Positions 5,507 to 11,053 of a DNA stretch of 11,734 nt are shown here, in pieces (positions within the stretch are counted from its first letter, which is position 1; the number at the start of each line of letters is the position of its first letter). Both the position numbers and the translations under genes were made by a program. Below the pieces are notes generated by a model. The model was given only the letters and a program-made list of their open reading frames with translations. It had not been told where the DNA came from and did no database searches. The stretch comes from Bacillota bacterium (lineage in GTDB: Bacteria > Bacillota > Clostridia > Christensenellales > SZUA-584): contig JAEZIW010000131.1 of the NCBI GenBank assembly GCA_023436525.1, positions 1 through 11,734 on the forward strand, in the 5' to 3' direction.

Positions 5507-7159
5507 ATGAGACAATTCGAAAAATACACCAAAGCCGATTTTACATCGTATGAAGATTTCAAGCAGAATTTTAAAATCAATGTGCCGGAGCGGTTTAACT
5601 TTGCTTACGACGTGCTCGATGTGCTCGCCGCAGAGAAGCCCGATAAGCGCGCGCTTGTGTGGGTTCACGAAAAGGGCGAAGAGCACACCTTCTCGTTTGC
5701 CGATTTGAAGCGCCTTTCCGATAAGGCCGCAAATTTTTTCCTTGCTCAGGGCATCCGGAAAGGCGACAAGGTGATGCTGATTTTAAAGCGTCATTACGAG
5801 TTCTGGTACTCAATTATGGCGCTGCACAAAATCGGCGCGGTCACAATACCGGCGACGCACCTGCTCACCAAGAAAGACATTGAATACCGCGTTAACGCGG
5901 CGGAAGTTAAAATGATCGTCAGCACGGATACGGGCGACGTGGCCGAGCATGTGGACGAGGCACAAAACATGCCGACACTAAAGTGCAAGGCGATACTCGG
6001 CAACCGCGACGGCTGGCTTAACTACACGGCGGGCGTGGAAGCCGCAAGCGAAACGCTCGATACGTCTTCGTTTGAATTGCCCGAGAACGACGATGTGATG
6101 CTGCTGTACTTCACCTCCGGCACCACCGGCATGCCCAAAATGGTGATCCACTCGTACACATACCCGCTGGGGCATATCCCCACGGCGGTGTTCTGGCACA
6201 ATGTTGACCCCGAAGGTGTGCATCTGACCGTCTCCGACACGGGCTGGGCGAAATCCGTTTGGGGTAAGCTGTACGGCCAATGGTTGGCTGAAACGGCGGT
6301 GTTCGTTTACGACCACGAGAAGTTTGTACCGGCCGAGATGCTCAAGGCCATCTGCGACCATAAGGTGACGACGTTTTGCGCACCGCCCACGGTCTACCGT
6401 TATTTCATCAAGGAAGACCTCACAAAATACGATTTTTCGCATATGAAATGGGCATCCATCGCGGGCGAGCCGCTGAACCCCGAGGTGTATCATCAGTTTC
6501 ATGAGGCGACGGGCCTTAAGCTGATGGAGATATACGGGCAGACCGAGCTCACTGTAACGGTGGGCAACTTCATCTGGATGGAACCGCGTCCCGGTTCGAT
6601 GGGCAAGCCTTCCCCGTTGTTCGATGTGGATATTGTGGACGAAAACGGCGAGCCGTGCAATTGGGGCGAATCGGGCGAGATTGTGGTGCGCATTGAGAAG
6701 GGCACCACGCCCGGCATGTTCCTTGGCTACTATAAGGACGACGAGCTGACCAACCGCTGCTGGCGTGACGGGCTCTATCATACGGGCGATGTCGCGTGGA
6801 AGGATGAAGACGGTTACTACTGGTATGTGGGGCGCACTGACGACGTGATAAAGAGCAGCGGCTACCGCATTGGGCCTTTTGAGGTGGAGAGTGCGCTGAT
6901 GGAGCACCCGGCGGTGCTGGAAACGGCCATCACGGGTGTGCCGCATCCGGATCGCGGGCAGGTTGTGAAGGCGACGATTGTGCTTGCGAAGGGCTATGAA
7001 CCGAGCGATGAGCTTGCCAAGGAGCTGCAGGAGCACGTGAAGAAGGTGACCGCGCCGTACAAGTATCCACGCGTGATCGAGTTTGTGACGGAACTCCCGA
7101 AGACGATCAGCGGCAAGATTCGCCGCGTGGAACTGCGGGAAAAGGACAGCAAAAAATAG
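5507..7159 (+). CDS. AMP-forming acyl-CoA synthetase (medium-chain / MACS type)
   Basis: A 550-residue adenylate-forming enzyme that activates a carboxylic acid with ATP and joins it to CoA. Visible core motifs in order: YFTSGTTGMPK (201-211, phosphate loop), YGQTE (343-347), YHTGD (424-428, ribose-binding Asp428), GRTDDVIKSSGYRIGP (442-457, hinge and CoA region) and PKTISGKIRR with the catalytic Lys537. The SDTGWAKSVWGKLYGQW segment (243-259) is typical of the medium-chain and branched-chain subgroup (ACSM/MACS) rather than acetyl-CoA synthetase, which is about 100 residues longer. The start has AGGGGGA upstream and the gene follows the HTH-cupin regulator by ten bases, so both lie under the T-box. 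That control suggests a biosynthetic rather than degradative role. The exact acid cannot be read from the sequence; 2-methylbutyrate, isobutyrate or propionate are the candidates I would test. Confidence 0.95.
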   Translation: MRQFEKYTKADFTSYEDFKQNFKINVPERFNFAYDVLDVLAAEKPDKRALVWVHEKGEEHTFSFADLKRLSDKAANFFLAQGIRKGDKVMLILKRHYEFWYSIMALHKIGAVTIPATHLLTKKDIEYRVNAAEVKMIVSTDTGDVAEHVDEAQNMPTLKCKAILGNRDGWLNYTAGVEAASETLDTSSFELPENDDVMLLYFTSGTTGMPKMVIHSYTYPLGHIPTAVFWHNVDPEGVHLTVSDTGWAKSVWGKLYGQWLAETAVFVYDHEKFVPAEMLKAICDHKVTTFCAPPTVYRYFIKEDLTKYDFSHMKWASIAGEPLNPEVYHQFHEATGLKLMEIYGQTELTVTVGNFIWMEPRPGSMGKPSPLFDVDIVDENGEPCNWGESGEIVVRIEKGTTPGMFLGYYKDDELTNRCWRDGLYHTGDVAWKDEDGYYWYVGRTDDVIKSSGYRIGPFEVESALMEHPAVLETAITGVPHPDRGQVVKATIVLAKGYEPSDELAKELQEHVKKVTAPYKYPRVIEFVTELPKTISGKIRRVELREKDSKK

Positions 7160-7172
7160 GAATGTATTTAGG

Positions 7173-7199
7173 AAGCGCCGCAAACTGCGGCGCTTTTTT
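7173..7199 (+). terminator. Terminator of the regulator/acyl-CoA synthetase operon
   Basis: Perfect 9-bp stem AAGCGCCGC (7173-7181) / GCGGCGCTT (7187-7195) with loop AAACT and six T (7194-7199), 13 bases after the stop codon. Confidence 0.95.
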
Positions 7200-7205
7200 G
7201 GTTTT

Positions 7206-7313
7206 AATCCTCAGTCAGCAAAGCTGACAACTCCTTTCAAAAGGAGCCTTCTTTGACCGTGTTTTGAGCCTCCTTTATTAAAGGAGGTGGCACGCGCAGC
7301 GTGACGGAGGATT
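7206..7313. repeat. Palindromic repeat element, copy 1 (short form)
   Basis: About 108 bp. Left arm (7206-7248) begins AATCCTCAGTCAGC, contains the hairpins GTCAGC-AAA-GCTGAC and CTCCTTT/AAAGGAG. Right arm (7268-7313) holds CCTCCTTTA-T-TAAAGGAGG and CACGC-GCA-GCGTG and ends GACGGAGGATT. The right arm is an imperfect inverted copy of the left, so the whole unit is a MITE-like palindrome with a core of about 19 bp. Confidence 0.88.
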
Positions 7314-7334
7314 GCGACTTGCATCGTTATAATC

Positions 7335-7930
7335 AATCCTCAGTCAGCAAAGCTGACAGTTCCTTTCAAAAGGAGCCTTAAAACCAGTTCCTATTTGCGA
7401 TTAAATTATTCTTTACTATTTCTCACTTCTGCATCAATGATTTCGCATACTGCTTTGAAATTTTGACTAATTTCTTGATTGGAAAATCTTAATACTTTTA
7501 AACCCAAAGCATTCAGGTACTCGCTTCGCGCTTTGTCATATTCAATTGCATCTTTAGTGAAATGTTGTGAACCATCCAGTTCAATAACGAGCTTAGCACC
7601 ATAGCAATAAAAATCAACAATGTAATTACCAATAATCCTTTGACGATTGAATCGCACCGAATATGAACGCAAAAAGTCATACCACAAATGGTCTTCCTCT
7701 TTTGTGGCGTTATTACGTAAAAGTGACGAAAATACTTTCATCGATTTGTTTCGTGGTAATGGTCCTTCGTATTCTATCTTTGAACACCTCGATATTTTAC
7801 CTGTATATAATTTCTACAATTCCATATATTTCTCCTTTGTGATAAATAATATTATCCACAATTTCTAAGAACGGTTCTGAAAAAGCCTCCTTTATTAAAG
7901 GAGGTGGCACGCGCAGCGTGACGGAGGATT
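7335..7930. mobile_element. Long form of the palindromic element (copy 2) enclosing a DUF559 gene
   Basis: The left arm (7335-7377) and right arm (7885-7930) are the same arms as in the short copies, but here about 507 bp lies between them, containing the DUF559/VSR-like nuclease gene on the minus strand. The short copies have only about 19 bp between the same arms. No other gene is inside. That this is a mobile unit is inference from the layout; no target duplication could be defined because the copies are packed together. Confidence 0.6.
7406..7741 (-). CDS. DUF559/VSR-like endonuclease-domain protein, 5' end probably damaged
   Basis: The open frame from ATG 7741 gives 111 residues of a DUF559 domain, a PD-(D/E)xK-type fold related to the very-short-patch repair nuclease. 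Family landmarks are present: HLWYDFLRSY, DFYC, the I-E-L-D-G-S-Q-H core, and LKVLRFSNQEI. Key residues of the acidic core (D in DFYC, E and D in IELDG) are intact. ATG 7741 has no ribosome binding site. The same frame continues upstream with family-like sequence (GPLPRNKS), and a good AAAGGAG (7838-7832) sits six bases before an in-frame ATG at 7825, but codon 4 there is TAG (7816-7814). A GAGGTG also precedes an in-frame ATA (7777-7775). So the gene is either a recent pseudogene, starts at a non-standard codon, or uses 7741 weakly. It is AT-rich and enclosed by the repeat arms. Confidence 0.72.
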   Translation of the reverse strand: MKVFSSLLRNNATKEEDHLWYDFLRSYSVRFNRQRIIGNYIVDFYCYGAKLVIELDGSQHFTKDAIEYDKARSEYLNALGLKVLRFSNQEISQNFKAVCEIIDAEVRNSKE

Positions 7931-7953
7931 GCAGCTTGCCTCGTATCATCATT

Positions 7954-8062
7954 AATCCTCAGTCAGCTTCGCTGACAGCTCCTTTCAAAAGGAACCTTCT
8001 TTAACCGTGTTTTGAGCCTCCTTTATTAAAGGAGGTGGCACACGCCAGCGTGGCGTAGGATT
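7954..8062. repeat. Palindromic repeat element, copy 3 (short form)
   Basis: 109 bp with left arm 7954-7996 and right arm 8016-8062. The first hairpin loop is TTC (GTCAGC-TTC-GCTGAC) instead of AAA as in copies 1 and 2. The right arm ends GGCGTAGGATT, a divergent version of GACGGAGGATT. It follows the long copy after a 23-bp spacer. Confidence 0.86.
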
Positions 8063-8085
8063 GCAGCTTGTCTCGTATCATCATC

Positions 8086-8194
8086 AATCCTCAGTCAGCT
8101 TCGCTGACAGCTCCTTTCAAAAGAAGCCTTCTTTAACCGTGTTTTGAGCCTCCTTTATTAAAGGAGGTGGCACGCGCCAGCGTGACGGAGGATT
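8086..8194. repeat. Palindromic repeat element, copy 4 (short form)
   Basis: 109 bp with left arm 8086-8128 and right arm 8148-8194. Nearly identical to copy 3 in its left arm and 19-bp core, with the standard GACGGAGGATT end. The 23-bp spacer before it (8063-8085) is almost the same as that before copy 3 (7931-7953), so copies 3 and 4 look like a tandem duplication with a 132-bp period. Confidence 0.86.
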
Positions 8195-8212
8195 GCCACT
8201 TCCCAGCCCATC

Positions 8213-8239
8213 AAAAAAAGCCCCGAGTTTCCTCGGAGC
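8213..8239 (-). terminator. Terminator of the GyrI-like gene
   Basis: On the minus strand: GCTCCGAG-GAAA-CTCGGGGC, an 8-bp stem (one G-U pair) with a GNRA-type loop, followed by seven T (8219-8213). It lies 16 bases past the stop codon at 8256 and faces the repeat array. Confidence 0.93.
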
Positions 8240-8255
8240 CTTGGCTGCCAAATCT

Positions 8256-8735
8256 CTATAGCTTCTCTATCGGGAAAAACAGATACAGCGTGCCGTCCTT
8301 ATCCTTGGGGCTGTAATACTCATGCACCGCGCCCGCAAGCTTGTAGTTGTTCTTCGGCATATACACCTTTCGCATATAACCAAACGCCTCGGCATACGTC
8401 TCCTTGGTGCACTTGGTCACCGCGTAGCGAAAAGACGGAATCACCCACTTTGTCCACCCCTGCGGCGCGGGTACACCATCTGCCACCTCACAGCCGGCCA
8501 GATACAGCCCCTGCTCGCTCCAAGGCGCATACCCGTGGTTTGTGTCGCTCATTGCGCCCCAGAACCCCGCAACCTGTCCGCTTGTATCCAGCTTGGCCAG
8601 GCTCATTATTTCACCGAAATGTTCACGCGCTTCTTTCCAAAGCGGGGGAATCCATTTGTCGCTGCGGTTTGCTTCGCCGCGGCCTTCCTTGCCAAACACC
8701 GTAAACGAGCGTTTGGTAACCACCTTAACCTCCAT
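8256..8735 (-). CDS. GyrI-like small-molecule-binding domain protein
   Basis: A 159-residue stand-alone domain of the GyrI/AraC effector-binding type (SHS2-fold ligand pocket). Supporting blocks: FTVFGKEGRG (11-20), the VAGFWGAMSD strand (55-64), GLYLAGCEV (76-84), APQGWTKWVIPSFRYAV (90-106), and GAVHEYY (135-141) with Glu139 at the position of the acidic residue that commonly contacts cationic ligands in this family. It ends LYLFFPIEKL, the usual final strand. There is no DNA-binding domain, so it is not a regulator by itself; such proteins bind or, in some cases, hydrolyse small hydrophobic molecules. ATG 8735 has GGAGG five bases upstream. It is monocistronic with its own terminator. Confidence 0.85.
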   Translation of the reverse strand: MEVKVVTKRSFTVFGKEGRGEANRSDKWIPPLWKEAREHFGEIMSLAKLDTSGQVAGFWGAMSDTNHGYAPWSEQGLYLAGCEVADGVPAPQGWTKWVIPSFRYAVTKCTKETYAEAFGYMRKVYMPKNNYKLAGAVHEYYSPKDKDGTLYLFFPIEKL

Positions 8736-8771
8736 GTTCGCCTCCAGAAACCGTTATAATACCGATTTTGT

Positions 8772-8814
8772 CAGCCGCCTATTGCGGCTGCGAGCGTTTG
8801 GGCGTTCGTTTTTT
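8772..8814 (+). other. Tandem hairpins with a T run, unexplained
   Basis: CAGCCGC-CTATT-GCGGCTG (8772-8790) abuts CGAGCG-TTTGGG-CGTTCG (8791-8808), followed by six T (8809-8814). Read on the plus strand this looks like an intrinsic terminator, but no plus-strand gene lies upstream. The remainder of the 246-base gap to mntP holds another small hairpin (GGCC-GAAA-GGCC, near 8872-8883) and no gene I can support. Confidence 0.5.
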
Positions 8815-8981
8815 GCAATGCGGCAAATTGATGCGACCGGACGCAGCGTTATATGCGCCCATGAAAGCTCCGGCCGAAAGGCCTTGCGTTAATTAATTCC
8901 GGTTAATATACAATGTTGGTAAGAATGAAAACACACACCAGTTATGATAACATAAACAAGCGGGGATGAAAAGAATTAAAA

Positions 8982-9545
8982 TCAGAAACTGATAACACCC
9001 AAGTGCTCCAGCAGAATTTTCAGCCCCATCAGTATTAAAATGATACCGCCCGCGATCTCAGCCTTCGATTTGAACCGGCTGCCAAACACGCTGCCAAGCT
9101 TCACGCCCGCAAAAGATATCGCAAACGTAATCACACCGATGGTTAGCACAGCGGCCACAATATCAACCTTCAAAAACGCAAACGTGATGCCGATCGCAAG
9201 CGCGTCCACACTGGTGGCCAGCGATAACACCACCATGTTTTTAAATCCGAACGAGTTACTCGCTTTCACATCGCACGAGCGCGATTCGCGAATCATGTTG
9301 ATGCCGATGATGGAAAGCAGCGCCAGAGCGATCCAATGATCCACCGATGTGATGGCGCCCGCAAACTGCTTACCCAAAAAATACCCAAGCAGCGGCATCA
9401 ATGCCTGAAAACCGCCGAAGTAAAGGCCGGTGATGAGCGAATTTTTTATACTGTGCTGATGCTGCGCCAGGCCCTTGCAAACGGCCACGGCAAACGCGTC
9501 CATCGACAACCCCAATGCGATGATCAGCAGCTCAAGATAATGCAT
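8982..9545 (-). CDS. mntP: Manganese exporter MntP
   Basis: A 187-residue membrane protein, the usual MntP length, that pumps Mn2+ out of the cell. Six hydrophobic helices form two related halves. The conserved acidic residues are in SMDAFAVAVCKG (Asp16) and its counterpart TSVDALAIG (Asp114). ATG 9545 is preceded by AAAGGGG with six bases spacing; an upstream in-frame ATG at 9575 lies inside the riboswitch expression platform and is rejected. The gene is preceded by a yybP-ykoY Mn riboswitch and a good promoter, so both protein family and regulation point to manganese. Its 3' end is followed by a gene-free gap; no clear terminator is visible right after the stop. Confidence 0.95.
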   Translation of the reverse strand: MHYLELLIIALGLSMDAFAVAVCKGLAQHQHSIKNSLITGLYFGGFQALMPLLGYFLGKQFAGAITSVDHWIALALLSIIGINMIRESRSCDVKASNSFGFKNMVVLSLATSVDALAIGITFAFLKVDIVAAVLTIGVITFAISFAGVKLGSVFGSRFKSKAEIAGGIILILMGLKILLEHLGVISF

Positions 9546-9572
9546 GCCTATCCCCTTTAAAATGAATAAACC

Positions 9573-9595
9573 CATAGGCTAAAATTCAGCCCATG
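9573..9595 (-). terminator. Riboswitch-controlled hairpin (expression platform) of mntP
   Basis: On the minus strand CATGGGCU (9595-9588) pairs over 8 bp with AGCCUAUG (9580-9573), loop of seven bases, then a T-rich but interrupted tract. Its 5' arm overlaps the P1 strand of the Mn aptamer (9597-9591), so the two are mutually exclusive. Confidence 0.65.
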
Positions 9596-9684
9596 AGTCT
9601 TGTTCTTTAAGGCAAACCAGATCACAGCGTGATCGGTATGTTGATTTGCCACACGGCTCAGCCGCGCAAACGACTCCCCCACGG
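9591..9684 (-). promoter_or_regulatory. yybP-ykoY family Mn2+ riboswitch upstream of mntP
   Basis: On the minus strand the aptamer carries the two family loops: GGGGAGTCG (9679-9671, consensus GGGGAGUAG) and ATCAACATACCGATC (near 9642-9628, consensus UCAACAUAC), and the downstream CAAGAC element (9604-9599). P1 pairs CCGUGGG (9684-9678) with CUCAUGG (9597-9591), seven pairs including G-U. P2 is the UUUGC...GCAAA arm with an inner GCGGC/GCCGU hairpin. Metal binding stabilises P1 and should release mntP expression at high Mn. Confidence 0.88.
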
Positions 9685-9698
9685 AAACATACGAAAAG

Positions 9699-9727
9699 AT
9701 CATACACCAAATATTGTCGATATGCAA
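9699..9727 (-). promoter_or_regulatory. Promoter of mntP
   Basis: On the minus strand TTGCAT (9727-9722), 17-base spacer, TATGAT (9704-9699). The predicted start lies about 8-10 bases before the riboswitch. Confidence 0.72.
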
Positions 9728-9749
9728 CCGATACTTTGCCTCGCTGTCG

Positions 9750-11006
9750 TTACGATTCTTCGGTATGCCCCGCATTTCTATTCTTTCTTTTCTTTTTGGC
9801 TGTCCAGTCTCTGAACCGCTGCATGCTCGCTTCAAACTCTGCCTCGCCCTCCAGCGTTTCGTGGTTGCGCCGATATATCCAGTTCTTTATGAGTATGCGC
9901 AGCACACCGAAAACAGGCGCGGCTATCAGCATACCCATAACGCCGAACAGAGCGCCGAACACGATGATGGAGAACATGATCCAAAAACCGTTAATGCCCA
10001 TGGAACTGCCCAGCACACGAGGGCCGATGATGTTGCCGTCAATGATCTGCAATCCAGCAATGATAGTCAGCATATAAAGCGCGTATTCGGGCGCCGTCAT
10101 TAAAGACAGCAGCAGTGCCGGAATCGCGCCGATGAACGGCCCGAACGTGGGAATCATATTTGTGACGGCAATGATAATGCTGATAAGCGGGCTGTATTTA
10201 AACCCGAGTATCGTGCAGACCGCAAATGTCACCACGCCCACGGCAAGTGAGCAGATGCCTTTGCCCACAAGAAACCTGTAAAACATATCGTCTGTGATAT
10301 CGATCACGTACATCAGCTCGAAATGCGATTTGCGAAAGACATTCCTCGACAGCACGCGCAGCTGGCCTTTAAGCTCGTGTTTAAACAGCAGCATATAGAT
10401 TGAGAAGAAAAGCCCGAGCACAAGATTATAAACAAACAGGCCGGTATCGACGAGGAAGTTGAGTACACTGCCAGTGAGGTCGCGCAGGAAGACGGTGATA
10501 TCATCCCAGAATGCCGCAATGATGGCGCTGATGGAACCGGAATTGGCGGGGTCAATGCCCACAAAGCTGTAGATCTGAGAAAGGCTTGGGTTTTGGCTCC
10601 AGTCAAGAAGCATCGCGTCCACCGATTTCGCGTAGCCGGGGATATCGCGCGATATGCTGCTGATGCTGTCAATAATGCCGGGCACCATCAGATAGAAAAA
10701 CGAAACGATGAGGCCGATAAACAGCAGCAGCGTCACAACCACGCCGAGGGCGTGCGCGAGGCCTTTCTTAATCGGCTTGATTTTCGAAAACAACCGTTCA
10801 AAGAAATCGGACGGACGGCTTAACAGAAAGGTAATCACAAAACCGATTAAAACGGGCGCAAGCAGCGCCAGCACGAAACGAATGGCATACCCGATGCTGG
10901 TGTAAACGAGGCCGATATTGTCGATAATGCGCATGATGGCGTAAAGCACCGACCCGGCAATCACCACAATCACGGCAATTTTGACATGGCTGTTTTTTAT
11001 CTTCAT
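9750..11006 (-). CDS. AI-2E family transporter (YdiK/PerM type)
   Basis: A 418-residue polytopic membrane protein. Hydrophobic segments at about 10-30, 40-62, 86-110, a large polar loop (about 115-180), then a helical C-terminal half. Family signatures: IPTFGPFIGAIPA (285-297), the DGNIIGPRVLGSSMGI block (323-338), and GALFGVMGMLIAAPVFGVLR (351-370). Members are credited with autoinducer-2 export in one case and with Na+/H+ exchange in others, so the substrate is open. ATG 11006 has GGAAGG eight bases upstream; an in-frame TTG at 11027 lies before that site and is less likely. The C-terminal tail is very basic (KKKRKNRN). It follows the alpha/beta hydrolase gene by 47 bases on the same strand with no terminator seen, so the two may be co-transcribed. 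Confidence 0.9.
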   Translation of the reverse strand: MKIKNSHVKIAVIVVIAGSVLYAIMRIIDNIGLVYTSIGYAIRFVLALLAPVLIGFVITFLLSRPSDFFERLFSKIKPIKKGLAHALGVVVTLLLFIGLIVSFFYLMVPGIIDSISSISRDIPGYAKSVDAMLLDWSQNPSLSQIYSFVGIDPANSGSISAIIAAFWDDITVFLRDLTGSVLNFLVDTGLFVYNLVLGLFFSIYMLLFKHELKGQLRVLSRNVFRKSHFELMYVIDITDDMFYRFLVGKGICSLAVGVVTFAVCTILGFKYSPLISIIIAVTNMIPTFGPFIGAIPALLLSLMTAPEYALYMLTIIAGLQIIDGNIIGPRVLGSSMGINGFWIMFSIIVFGALFGVMGMLIAAPVFGVLRILIKNWIYRRNHETLEGEAEFEASMQRFRDWTAKKKRKNRNAGHTEES

Positions 11007-11053
11007 AGTACGCGCCTTCCTATGCAAGCGGTTAATCGGATGTTTGTATTATT

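Noticed and set aside
4753..5580. A 275-codon minus-strand frame across the T-box and the regulator
   Set aside because: It overlaps a conserved RNA leader and a recognisable HTH-cupin gene and has no family-like motifs.
5978..7183. A 401-codon open frame antisense to the acyl-CoA synthetase
   Set aside because: It mirrors a fully recognisable synthetase gene, has no ribosome binding site and shows a His/Arg-rich composition typical of antisense frames in GC-rich codons.
7206..8194. Regular repeats with spacers, as in a CRISPR array
   Set aside because: The spacers of 21-23 bp are nearly identical to each other, the repeats are about 108 bp with internal hairpins, and no cas gene is present.
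8322..8759. A plus-strand frame of 145 codons over the GyrI-like gene
   Set aside because: It is antisense to a gene with clear family blocks, start signal and terminator.
8820..8885. Resemblance to a GEMM (cyclic di-GMP) riboswitch because of an AAAGCUCCGGCC-like string
   Set aside because: The remaining conserved GEMM segments are missing and no plus-strand gene follows within reach.
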